Shown here in pieces: positions 57,130 through 64,000 of a stretch of DNA of 64,000 nucleotides (within the stretch, counting starts at the first letter, position 1; each line of letters starts with the position of its first letter). The stretch lies in NCBI RefSeq assembly GCF_030056665.1, contig NZ_JASHIG010000028.1; one strand, 5' to 3'. The notes under the pieces were generated by a model. It did not search any database. It was not told where the DNA came from and saw only the letters and a program-made list of their open reading frames with translations. The DNA comes from Flectobacillus roseus (lineage in GTDB: Bacteria; Bacteroidota; Bacteroidia; Cytophagales; Spirosomataceae). A program made the translations under genes and the position numbers.

Positions 57130-57227
57130 TTTGGGATTTCTGATTTCGGAAATAAAGTAAAATACCTATGTTTTTTACAAAATATAGAAGGTTATACTTC
57201 CGAAATCCAACATCCGATATCCGAAAT
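57130..57227. repeat. word-repeat inverted element (ATTTCGGAA / TTCCGAAAT words)
   Basis: The left arm has TTTGGGATTTCTGATTTCGG. The right arm, from 57198, has TTCCGAAATCCAACATCCGA and continues with ATATCCGAAAT. The arms are imperfect inverted complements built from the repeated word CCGAAATC. No gene is present. Confidence 0.6.
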
Positions 57228-57240
57228 AAACACATGGTAG

Positions 57241-57286
57241 CATCAAAAAAGCGGTCGAAAAGTGCTTTTCGACCGCTTTTTTGATG
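57241..57286. repeat. intergenic palindromic repeat, core copy at 57 kb (bidirectional terminator)
   Basis: A perfect 22-bp inverted repeat (57241-57262 with 57265-57286) with core AAAAAAGCGGTCGAAAAG. It is preceded by CATGGTAG, as is the 27.8-kb copy. It lies between the convergent VCBS-D and porT genes. The extended flanks of the other copies are largely replaced by other words. Confidence 0.8.
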
Positions 57287-57323
57287 AATTATCCAATAAC
57301 GAATAACTATTAACCAATAACTT

Positions 57324-58076
57324 TTATTCAAACATCAGATACAAAGTAACTGAGTGAGAGTTCAGTTTTTGTATAGCGTTAGAATATGAAAATGGATTAG
57401 TCGGTGCTACGTACATATTGACTAAGCCATGTGAGAATCGTAGTTCTGGAGTGAATTTGAAATATTTGAAAAACTGTTCAAATCCAATACCATATTCGAT
57501 TGAAAAATCTCCAGTTTTGGTATTCAATCGAGTGGTTGTTGCCGCATTTTTACGAACATTTGCTTCAAGACCAAGCTTAAATCCTGCATCGACAAACATC
57601 CTCGAATTACCTCGTCTTTGAGATTTTAGCTTTAATAGCACAGGTATTTCAAGCCACGTTGACTCTCGCAATTCGGGTGGATAATTGGGAGAGTTGTTGA
57701 AACGATAATCAATTTCACGACCATAAAGCGCAATATTAATGCCCGTTTTGAGATCAAAGTGCTTGCTTAGCGTAAAATTGGCAATACCTCCAACAAGGAA
57801 GGCAAAATTGCCTGGCGAAACAATCGACCTTGATGTATCAGAGGGAGAAGCTACTTGAGGTCCATGATACAAGTTGAATCGAGCATCTCCAAAACCAAAA
57901 AGAAAGCCAAAATGCACAAGTTTTTCATCATAAAACTCGTCATAAATTCTTTTGTATTTGTAGCGTTGAGCCTGAGATTTTTGCGAAAACCCTAGCACCA
58001 ATATGCCTGTAACAGCAGCAAAAATTATTTTTTGCCAATGTAAATCGTACTTATTCCGAACGTAAGTGGTAAGCAT
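57324..58076 (-). CDS. porT: PorT-family outer-membrane beta-barrel protein (type IX secretion)
   Basis: The 250-residue protein has a signal segment (KIIFAAVTGILVLGFSQKSQAQ) and a barrel of the OMP_b-brl_2 type: HFGFLFGFGDARFNLYHGP, FAFLVGGIANFTLSKHFDLKTGINIALYGREI, and the terminal HSVTLYLMFE. The position directly after ubiE is the usual place of porT/sprT in Bacteroidota. PorT is an outer-membrane component required for type IX secretion and gliding in Porphyromonas and Flavobacterium. The ATG lies inside ubiE (52-bp overlap), and no other start fits the signal peptide, suggesting translational coupling. Confidence 0.82.
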   Translation of the reverse strand: MLTTYVRNKYDLHWQKIIFAAVTGILVLGFSQKSQAQRYKYKRIYDEFYDEKLVHFGFLFGFGDARFNLYHGPQVASPSDTSRSIVSPGNFAFLVGGIANFTLSKHFDLKTGINIALYGREIDYRFNNSPNYPPELRESTWLEIPVLLKLKSQRRGNSRMFVDAGFKLGLEANVRKNAATTTRLNTKTGDFSIEYGIGFEQFFKYFKFTPELRFSHGLVNMYVAPTNPFSYSNAIQKLNSHSVTLYLMFE

Positions 58077-58747
58077 TGCGTCTGAGTAAAACCTGCTTTG
58101 TGATATACCTTCAAAAAGTCTTCACCATCAGGAAATGCTTGTACAGACTCTGGAAGATATGTATAAGCCGATGAATCTTTTGAAACCATATTACCAATAG
58201 TAGGCAAAATGTATTTGAAATAGAAATTATAAATCTGTTTGAAAGGGAATGATTTTGGCTTTGAAAACTCCAAAACTATACATGTACCTCCTGGCTTCAT
58301 TACACGACACATATCGGTAAGCCCTTTCTCCAAATTTTCGAAGTTTCTTACGCCAAAACTAACGATGACAGCATCAAAAGTATTGTCTTCGAAAAGTAAT
58401 CTTTCCGAATCGCCCAATTGCATTTCGATGATATTATCAACACCCAATTTTTTGATTTTCTCTTTTCCCACATTCAACATTCCTTCCGAAATATCCACTC
58501 CGACAATTTTTTCGGGCTTTAGAGCCAATGCCTCAATAGCAAAATCACCCGTTCCTGTAGCAATATCCAAAATATTTTTTGGCTGGGCAGCTTTCAATAA
58601 TTTGATGGCTTTTTTACGCCATAAAATATCAATACCACCGCTCAAAAGGTGATTTAAAAAGTCGTATTTATGTGAAATATTATTAAACATTTGAGCTACT
58701 TGCTCCTTTTTGCTAGCCTCTTGCTCTTTGTATGGAAGTACTGTCAT
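58025..58747 (-). CDS. ubiE: demethylmenaquinone methyltransferase
   Basis: A 240-residue class I methyltransferase with the UbiE/MenG signatures MFNNISHKYDFLNHLLSGG, ILDIATGTGDFAIEAL, VSFGVRNFENLEKGL and VLEFSKPKSFPFKQIYNFYF. It methylates demethylmenaquinone to menaquinone, the quinone expected in Bacteroidota (hence menG is an equally good name). It overlaps porT. A TAACTTTG box lies 81 bp upstream. Confidence 0.95.
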   Translation of the reverse strand: MTVLPYKEQEASKKEQVAQMFNNISHKYDFLNHLLSGGIDILWRKKAIKLLKAAQPKNILDIATGTGDFAIEALALKPEKIVGVDISEGMLNVGKEKIKKLGVDNIIEMQLGDSERLLFEDNTFDAVIVSFGVRNFENLEKGLTDMCRVMKPGGTCIVLEFSKPKSFPFKQIYNFYFKYILPTIGNMVSKDSSAYTYLPESVQAFPDGEDFLKVYHKAGFTQTQCLPLTFGISTIYIGKK

Positions 58748-59066
58748 TGTACAAAATATTTTGATGAAAAAAATGCCTTGGAAGTCTAACCGCTCTTCTG
58801 TAATTTGTAGAATCCAAAACAGACCACAAAGTTACACTTCCTAACTGAGATAACAGCCTGTAAAATAAGAATGTTTTAGGATACCTAAATTATCACTACC
58901 TTAGTGTATCTTGAGTGTGGAGCTATCAGAAGGATTTGGGATTTTAGATTTCGGCTTTCAGATTCGTAAATATCTAAGAGTTTTATATTAAAAAACTCAT
59001 CAGAATCCCAAATCCACAATCAAAATCTCTTATCCAACATTTTCCTAACCTTTCAAATCCATCACT
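58748..59066. other. divergent intergenic region with a ubiE -7-like box and an inverted word repeat
   Basis: Minus-strand TAACTTTG at 58835-58828 fits TAnnTTTG for ubiE. GGATTTGGGATTTTAG at 58932 and its near complement AGAATCCCAAATCC ending near 59015 form the arms of an imperfect inverted repeat. No gene is visible. Confidence 0.5.
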
Positions 59067-59402
59067 ATGATGTACTTATTGAGTTTATTAATGATATTGG
59101 CTGGTATTTTTCATTTTGTAAAGCCCAAGTTTTTTCTAGCAATAATGCCGCCATATATTCCTGCTCATCAATTCATGGTGGCATTGAGCGGTGTAGCTGA
59201 AGTTATTCTTGGGGCAGGACTCTTATTTGACAATACTCGTTCGTGGGCTGCCTGGGGATTAATCGCACTTTTTGTGGCGGTTTTTCCAGCCAATATTTAC
59301 ATGGCGACTTCCGATAAATTTAAACAATTTCCTAAATGGATTTTGTATGCTCGTTTGCCTCTTCAATTTGCCCTCATGGCATGGGCATATAGCTATGTGT
59401 AA
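59067..59402 (+). CDS. DoxX-like small membrane protein
   Basis: The 111-residue protein has four predicted membrane helices (MYLLSLLMILAGIFHFV, HQFMVALSGVAEVILGAGLLF, WAAWGLIALFVAVFPANIYMA, LPLQFALMAWAYSYV) and the DoxX-family pattern of HFVKP near the start and a Gly-rich second helix. The function of these small DoxX-like proteins is poorly defined. It is a single gene followed by a word-repeat inverted element. A second ATG immediately follows the first, so the start may shift by one codon. Confidence 0.8.
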   Translation: MMYLLSLLMILAGIFHFVKPKFFLAIMPPYIPAHQFMVALSGVAEVILGAGLLFDNTRSWAAWGLIALFVAVFPANIYMATSDKFKQFPKWILYARLPLQFALMAWAYSYV

Positions 59403-59403
59403 T

Positions 59404-59535
59404 GGTTGGCGGCTGTCGGCTTTCAGCTGTCGGCTTTCAGCGATGGGCTATATCAGCCGTCAGCACTCGGAAATATATCCTTTCGACAGCCGACCGCCAA
59501 TAGCCGACGGCCGACAGCTGACCGCCGATAGCCAA
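59404..59535. repeat. GC-rich word-repeat inverted element (CAGCTGTCGGC / GCCGACAGCTG)
   Basis: The left arm (59404-59449) has GGCTGTCGGCTTTCAGC reiterated with CAGCTGTCGGC. The right arm (59488-59535) has GCCGACGGCCGACAGCTGAC and GACCGCC words, the inverted complement. It is notably more GC-rich than the surroundings and begins 2 bp after the DoxX stop codon. Confidence 0.7.
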
Positions 59536-59577
59536 CATCTGACCACCTGCCACTCTTTCTAACTCATAAAATAATCT

Positions 59578-62373
59578 ATGAAAACACGTTTACTATTAGT
59601 GGGAATATGCTTGTTTTGGGGCTTTTCCTCATTTTCTCAAAATGCTTATTATGATGCGCTCACCTTGCGTGTGTACAAGGATTCTTTGGAGAAAATTTAT
59701 CCAAATGCAAGCCGTGGAGGCGCCAAACGGACTTTCTTTGGCTATTTGGATACGAAAAGAGTGATGAATGCCAAAGATTATGAGGCGATTAAAAGTTTTG
59801 TAAAAAAGCCTTTTTCAAAAGTCAATAATGAGCTGAATACCATTAATCAGTTGCCAAATGCCTTTAAATTGTTTCATGAGTTTGACGGTGCTCAGTCAGT
59901 AATCAATGACAAAGCTCGTGTAACAGCCAAGGCAATAGATACGCTTATGAGCAAACTCAAACTACGCATCGACTCGCTCAATACACGCTACAAAGTCAAT
60001 GTGGTATATAAAACGACCAGTTTTGCAGGTTCAGAACGTTTGCCTATTTCGAGCCGTAATTTGTATGTAAAGTTCGAGCCAATGCCTGATTCTGTTCGAC
60101 AAAAATATCAAGAGTCGATTCAAATAACTCAGTTTAAAGTGGGTGAAATAGCGTCTGATTTGGATTCGACCTTAAGCGAAATGGCGGGCGCTCGCATAGC
60201 GATTATGGATTCGGTTATTAACAAAAATCTTATCAAGAAAAAAGAAAAAGAGATTCTCGAAACGCAATCTTTTGTGACTACAGATGCACTGAATAATACG
60301 CGTAAACCTCAGTTGCAAAGTACTTCTACCTCTGGCTCGGGCTTGTCGCTCGACATGACTACTCGCATGGTGGACGCCACTGCCAGATGGTTGGTCAAAC
60401 GTACCAAACAGGAATTGACTTTAGCTTTTTTTGATAAACTCCGCAATCGTCTCGATACGATTCCTGAGCTGAGGGCTTTCTTTCCTGCTACTTACTTGAT
60501 GTTACAAAACGATGAAAATATCTATCGTTTGCCTTCTCTGGGAAATACTTGGTTAGCGGCTTTTCATTCGGATGTAACCAAAATTCCACAGAATTTTGAA
60601 AGTTATATTCAACAATATCACCCTGAAATGTTGAAAGAAGATAGTTTCAAAATCTTCTTGATGACTTATCATTCTTTTGATTTATTAGAAAAAGGTACCA
60701 ATCCAGCGACGCTTTTGGATTTTCTGAAAACACGTTATGCGACCGATGCCGATATTCGAACTTCGGAAGTGAGTCGCACGATACGTTTGTTGGCATTGCT
60801 TTCAGACAACCTCATTGACTTGACTAATGACCCTGCCAATAAAATGTGGATTCGTCCTTCGGAGGCACTAAAGCAGTTTTCGGACCCTTTGGTTGGTCGC
60901 TATTTTTTGGGCTTGTTGTACCAAAAAGATACCTTGCTTTTCAATAATTTGAAAGTAGGTGCGGACGGACAGAGCCTTGGAAATTGGCTCGGTGAGTCCA
61001 ATAATCGTTTGGAATATTTTAATCAGACGGTTAGCCAGTTTTTACTCATGCTAGATGATATTCAAAAGCAGATTTTGTATAATTCCACTTCGGATAATCT
61101 GCCTTTGCGAGACGTGAAGCCCTTTTTACACTACACCCAATCAATTTTTGACATGGTAAATGTAGGTTTTCAAATCAAGTATTTACTAAAAAGTGGCGAG
61201 CCAGATACAAGTTTTTACAAAAGTGCTTACAATCAAAAATGGAAACCCATCGCCACCGATGCCATCGAAGCAATTAAGGCATTTTATACCAAAAGCTATG
61301 GTTCAGGCTTATTGCATACCATTGCGGCAATGAAGCCTATATGGGCAGAGGTTCGTCCTAAAGATGTGCATTTAGGGCTTTTGAATAATGGCTTGGCAAT
61401 TTTACAAAAAACACATATTGCACAGGTAGAAAAGGATTTGACTTCAAATAGAGGTCTGATTGCAACAAAAGAAAAAGAAGCGAATGTGCTCTTAAAGCAA
61501 CTAAAAGACAACATGGACAAAGATTCTTTGAGAATTTTGACCATTAAAAAATTACAAGAAACCAAAATACAATTGGAGTTGCTACAAAAGCAAGTAGAAG
61601 ATTTGACAAGCCAGAAAAGGACTTTTGAAAGTATTCAGAAAAGCTTATCAGAAGTAAAAAATATTGACGACTTGATGGCTCAAAATAATACCAAGGTTCA
61701 GGAAAAACAGAAGGAACGTCTTAAAGCAAAATTTGACCAAATTACGTTTTATGCCAATTTTATGACCGATGTAATTACCTCTGATTCGACCACGGATTTG
61801 CAGGAGATTATTGATAAATATGCGGCTCCTGTTGGCTCGTATAGTCTTAAGCGCAAAAATGCTTTTAGTCTCGATATCAATGCTTACCCAGGGTTGTATG
61901 CGGGCGTTGAGCAACCCATTGCTTCAAGTAGAGGCGTGTCGCAAAGTGCCTTTGTGACAGGTATTACCGCTCCGATTGGTGTGGCTTTTAGTTGGGGTAA
62001 AAAACGTAAAGTATTGGGCGGTTACGAAAGAGATAGTCGAGGAGGACATTCGCTGAGTTTATTTGTGCCAATTGTAGATATTGGGGCGGCATTTAGTTAT
62101 CGTTGGTCACAAGGAGATGAGATTAATGGTTTTCCGAAAATCAAGTTTTCTCAAATCTTTGCGCCAGGTTGTTATTTGGTTTGGGGCGTCAAAAATGCAC
62201 CAATTGCCTTGAAAGTAGGAGCGCAAATTACACCACAATTAAGAGATGTCAACGTAACCAGTTCCTCAGGCGGTTTGACTAATACCGTTTCAGAAGTAAG
62301 CATGTTGCGTTATGGCATGACGTTGAGCGTTGATATACCAGTTTTTCATCTTTTTGAAAAAAGAATGAGATAG
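59578..62373 (+). CDS. large exported protein of unknown function
   Basis: The 931-residue protein has signal peptide LLLVGICLFWGFSSFSQ. The N-terminal two thirds are mainly helical. A coiled coil at about 615-725 is rich in Lys/Glu/Gln (LLKQLKDNMDKDSLRILTIKK, IQLELLQKQVEDLTSQKR). The C-terminal region from about 765 has alternating strands (FSLDINAYPGLYAGVEQP, APIGVAFSWGKKRKVLGG, VVDIGAAFSYRWSQGD) ending in LSVDIPVFHLFEKRMR, suggesting a barrel or partial barrel. I recognise no family. It stands alone, convergent with the DUF4374 gene. Confidence 0.75.
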   Translation: MKTRLLLVGICLFWGFSSFSQNAYYDALTLRVYKDSLEKIYPNASRGGAKRTFFGYLDTKRVMNAKDYEAIKSFVKKPFSKVNNELNTINQLPNAFKLFHEFDGAQSVINDKARVTAKAIDTLMSKLKLRIDSLNTRYKVNVVYKTTSFAGSERLPISSRNLYVKFEPMPDSVRQKYQESIQITQFKVGEIASDLDSTLSEMAGARIAIMDSVINKNLIKKKEKEILETQSFVTTDALNNTRKPQLQSTSTSGSGLSLDMTTRMVDATARWLVKRTKQELTLAFFDKLRNRLDTIPELRAFFPATYLMLQNDENIYRLPSLGNTWLAAFHSDVTKIPQNFESYIQQYHPEMLKEDSFKIFLMTYHSFDLLEKGTNPATLLDFLKTRYATDADIRTSEVSRTIRLLALLSDNLIDLTNDPANKMWIRPSEALKQFSDPLVGRYFLGLLYQKDTLLFNNLKVGADGQSLGNWLGESNNRLEYFNQTVSQFLLMLDDIQKQILYNSTSDNLPLRDVKPFLHYTQSIFDMVNVGFQIKYLLKSGEPDTSFYKSAYNQKWKPIATDAIEAIKAFYTKSYGSGLLHTIAAMKPIWAEVRPKDVHLGLLNNGLAILQKTHIAQVEKDLTSNRGLIATKEKEANVLLKQLKDNMDKDSLRILTIKKLQETKIQLELLQKQVEDLTSQKRTFESIQKSLSEVKNIDDLMAQNNTKVQEKQKERLKAKFDQITFYANFMTDVITSDSTTDLQEIIDKYAAPVGSYSLKRKNAFSLDINAYPGLYAGVEQPIASSRGVSQSAFVTGITAPIGVAFSWGKKRKVLGGYERDSRGGHSLSLFVPIVDIGAAFSYRWSQGDEINGFPKIKFSQIFAPGCYLVWGVKNAPIALKVGAQITPQLRDVNVTSSSGGLTNTVSEVSMLRYGMTLSVDIPVFHLFEKRMR

Positions 62374-62385
62374 GGGGTAAATGTT

Positions 62386-62520
62386 TTTGAATGAGTGGTT
62401 GAGTGAATTAGTGATTATTATTAGGATAAATTTTACCAGTAGTCTCTACTGCTAGAATATAGATTTTTTAAATAATCACTCATTCACTCAATCTCAATTC
62501 GCTCAATTCGATACAGCTCT
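62386..62520. repeat. inverted word repeat related to the palindromic repeat family
   Basis: GAATGAGTGGTTGAGTGAATTAGTGATTA near 62391 is the approximate complement of AATAATCACTCATTCACTCAATC near 62472. Between them is ACCAGTAGTCTCTACTGCTAGAATATAG, matching the TGTCTCTACTG segment of the 24-kb copy. The AAAAAAGCGGTCG core is absent. It lies between convergent genes. Confidence 0.65.
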
Positions 62521-62533
62521 TGTACGATATTTT

Positions 62534-63850
62534 CTAGAAAATACCGATGTAGTGATTTCCTGCTTTATTAACTAATGTTGCCCCTTTTGTAACAGTACCT
62601 GTTTTCTTGTTAAAAATATAAATATTCCCATCTTTCCCTACAGGTGTTACAGCAACAAATACCTCATCTCCACTTACCAAAATACCCTGATATTGTCCAA
62701 AATTTAAGTCAGCATCGTAAGTAATATCAATTTTTGTGGCTGTTTTGGCGTTTAGGTCCAAACGAGCTACATATCCTTGCGTAGTGCCATCGTGAGTATA
62801 TAGGGCATAAGCAATTCCATTTCCAGCATATTTCCAACAGTCAACATACACACCTTTTACGCCAAGAGCAGCGTCTAAGCTAAATACATAAGAATTGTCA
62901 TATTCATTATTTTGATTAATTCTTAAGATATGTGAGCCTTTGCTATCACGTTGGGTTGCCTGATAGATATTGCCATCTGTGGCCACAAAGGCATTAGGAC
63001 TACGATAGCCACTATTATCACCAAAACCAACAGTGGAGGTAATGACTTTAGGGTTTTCGAGAGAAGGATAATCAACAATAACAGACTTGCTACCTAGACG
63101 GTCGAAGGTACTTTCGGTAAGTCCAGTAGCAGGGTTGTATTTGCGCATCCATGTACCAAGAATCAACTTGTTTTGTGCTTTGTTCAACACTGGAGCATCC
63201 AAACGGAAAATACAGTGACCATTGAGTTCTTCTGCTGTAGCAAGCGGGATTTGATATTGTCTATAGCTATTGATAAGAACATTTTGTAAGTCTAAAGAAA
63301 GAACCGTTGCTACGCCACGGTAGTATTGAAAGGACTTAGTTTTGTCAGTAGCATTGTTGGCTGCAATTCCTGTAACATTAAGAGCAACACCCGTTTTGTC
63401 GCCATCATATAACTTTGACCAGCGAGGTGTTGTGGTAGCATATTGGGAAATGTTTACCGTAACATCTTGTTGGGTAAAACTACCTGCGCCATTGACTTTA
63501 TAGCGAGCAAATTCGCCTCCGTTATCGCCTGAATAAGCAATGTTAAACAAAGTGTTTCCGTCTTCAGAAGATTGTAAACGAGCCGTTCTGGTAGATTTTA
63601 CAGGAAAACCTTTGTCATAAACATTAATTGAGATATTGGGATTTCGAGCATCCTCTTTACTTACCGAATAAACCATCGTTCCGCCATTGCCATCGCCTGA
63701 GGTTGTACTCATCAAAGCACCAGCCACGGTAATCCAGCGATCTTGATTGGTTACAGGGTCAACATTTTCGGAAGAGTCTACCTTAGTGCAACTTGATAAG
63801 GTATAGACAGTAGCAGCAATAATTGATAGGGTTTTAAACTGATTTTTCAT
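62534..63850 (-). CDS. DUF4374-family lipoprotein (XusB-like)
   Basis: The 438-residue lipoprotein has its cysteine at residue 21 (YTLSSCTKVD). Repeating blade-like segments (RWITVAGALMSTTSGDG, GTMVYSVSK, IFRLDAPVLNKAQNKLILGTW, PNAFVATDGNIYQATQRDSKGSHILRI, GYVARLDLNAKTATKIDI) fit the DUF4374 beta-propeller family. XusB of Bacteroides thetaiotaomicron, a surface siderophore-binding lipoprotein, belongs to this family to my knowledge. It follows the end of a TonB-dependent receptor gene by 17 bp, the XusA-XusB order, so uptake of an iron-siderophore or related ligand is plausible. Confidence 0.82.
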   Translation of the reverse strand: MKNQFKTLSIIAATVYTLSSCTKVDSSENVDPVTNQDRWITVAGALMSTTSGDGNGGTMVYSVSKEDARNPNISINVYDKGFPVKSTRTARLQSSEDGNTLFNIAYSGDNGGEFARYKVNGAGSFTQQDVTVNISQYATTTPRWSKLYDGDKTGVALNVTGIAANNATDKTKSFQYYRGVATVLSLDLQNVLINSYRQYQIPLATAEELNGHCIFRLDAPVLNKAQNKLILGTWMRKYNPATGLTESTFDRLGSKSVIVDYPSLENPKVITSTVGFGDNSGYRSPNAFVATDGNIYQATQRDSKGSHILRINQNNEYDNSYVFSLDAALGVKGVYVDCWKYAGNGIAYALYTHDGTTQGYVARLDLNAKTATKIDITYDADLNFGQYQGILVSGDEVFVAVTPVGKDGNIYIFNKKTGTVTKGATLVNKAGNHYIGIF

Positions 63851-63867
63851 TTGTATGTATTGGTTTA

Positions 63868-64000
63868 TTAAAATTTACTAAGCATATAATTAAGTTTCAG
63901 GTAGAAGGCTCTTCCAGGTTTTTGAACAGCAAAATTGTCGTACACTTGCGCATCAAGAATATTTTTGGCATCGGCGGTAATAACAAATTTGTTGTTTGGA
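63868..64000 (-). CDS. TonB-dependent receptor, C-terminal fragment (runs off the window)
   Basis: Minus-strand translation from the window edge to the stop at 63868 gives about 43 residues ending AVQKPGRAFYLKLNYMLSKF. The QKPGRAFYLKL pattern is the usual last strand of Bacteroidota TonB-dependent receptors. The gene is cut by the window, not necessarily truncated. It should be the transport partner of the DUF4374 lipoprotein encoded next (XusA-like by position). Confidence 0.8.
   Translation of the reverse strand, partial: PNNKFVITADAKNILDAQVYDNFAVQKPGRAFYLKLNYMLSKF

Noticed and set aside
24212..57286. CRISPR-like interpretation of the recurring palindromes
   Set aside because: Copies are tens to thousands of base pairs apart, have no regular spacers and no cas genes are nearby.
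57053..57331. 92-codon minus-strand frame across the repeats near 57.2 kb
   Set aside because: It translates the palindrome and word repeats, and protein-level features are absent.
59272..59562. 96-codon frame overlapping DoxX and the GC-rich repeat
   Set aside because: Out of frame with the DoxX protein and extended only by the repeat.

Overview
The window is a chromosomal segment of a Bacteroidota bacterium, most likely an aerobic member of the Cytophagales (Spirosoma/Flectobacillus/Emticicia-like); the genus is inference. The evidence is AT-rich DNA, SusC/SusD and other TonB-dependent outer-membrane genes, GldG and PorT homologues (gliding/type IX secretion), promoters matching the Bacteroidota TTTG/TAnnTTTG pattern, and the long SecA form. 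No rRNA, tRNA, CRISPR array, insertion sequence or prophage was recognised.

Layout. 0.2-5.4 kb (minus): dnaN, gldG and a PpiD/SurA-type chaperone. 5.9-11.5 kb: a small FecR-N-like protein, then a minus-strand arginine cluster (GNAT acetyltransferase, argG, argC, an outer-membrane barrel, argD). The cluster has a structured 5' leader and a terminator-like hairpin just before argC. 12.1-18.6 kb: aat, proB, and a cell-surface sugar group (polytopic membrane protein, methyltransferase, GT2 glycosyltransferase, FdtB-like aminotransferase, FdtA-like ketoisomerase). 19-31 kb: secA, a small membrane protein, a TonB-C protein, a NUDIX hydrolase, an M1 peptidase, an uncharacterised small protein and a large FAD/Fe-S oxidoreductase.

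32-57 kb is the most distinctive part: SusC/SusD, a small lipoprotein, a second TonB-dependent receptor with a DUF4249 lipoprotein, a GH97 glycosidase and four paralogous lipoproteins of about 1,100 residues, all on the plus strand. Each paralogue has seven Asp-rich VCBS/FG-GAP loops, an ASPIC/UnbV domain, then seven more loops. I read them as tandem seven-bladed propellers that probably act at the cell surface with the transporters and GH97, in a PUL-like nutrient-acquisition locus of unknown substrate.

57-64 kb: porT and ubiE (overlapping), a DoxX-like protein, a 931-residue secreted protein of unknown function, and at the right edge a DUF4374 lipoprotein behind the 3' end of a TonB-dependent receptor, resembling the XusB/XusA siderophore pair.

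The intergenic DNA is itself structured. A repeat family built round a 44-46 bp palindrome sits in three convergent-gene gaps (24.2, 27.8, 57.2 kb), with related flanking words near 0.2 and 62.4 kb. Other gaps contain imperfect inverted repeats made of short reiterated words that differ from gap to gap.
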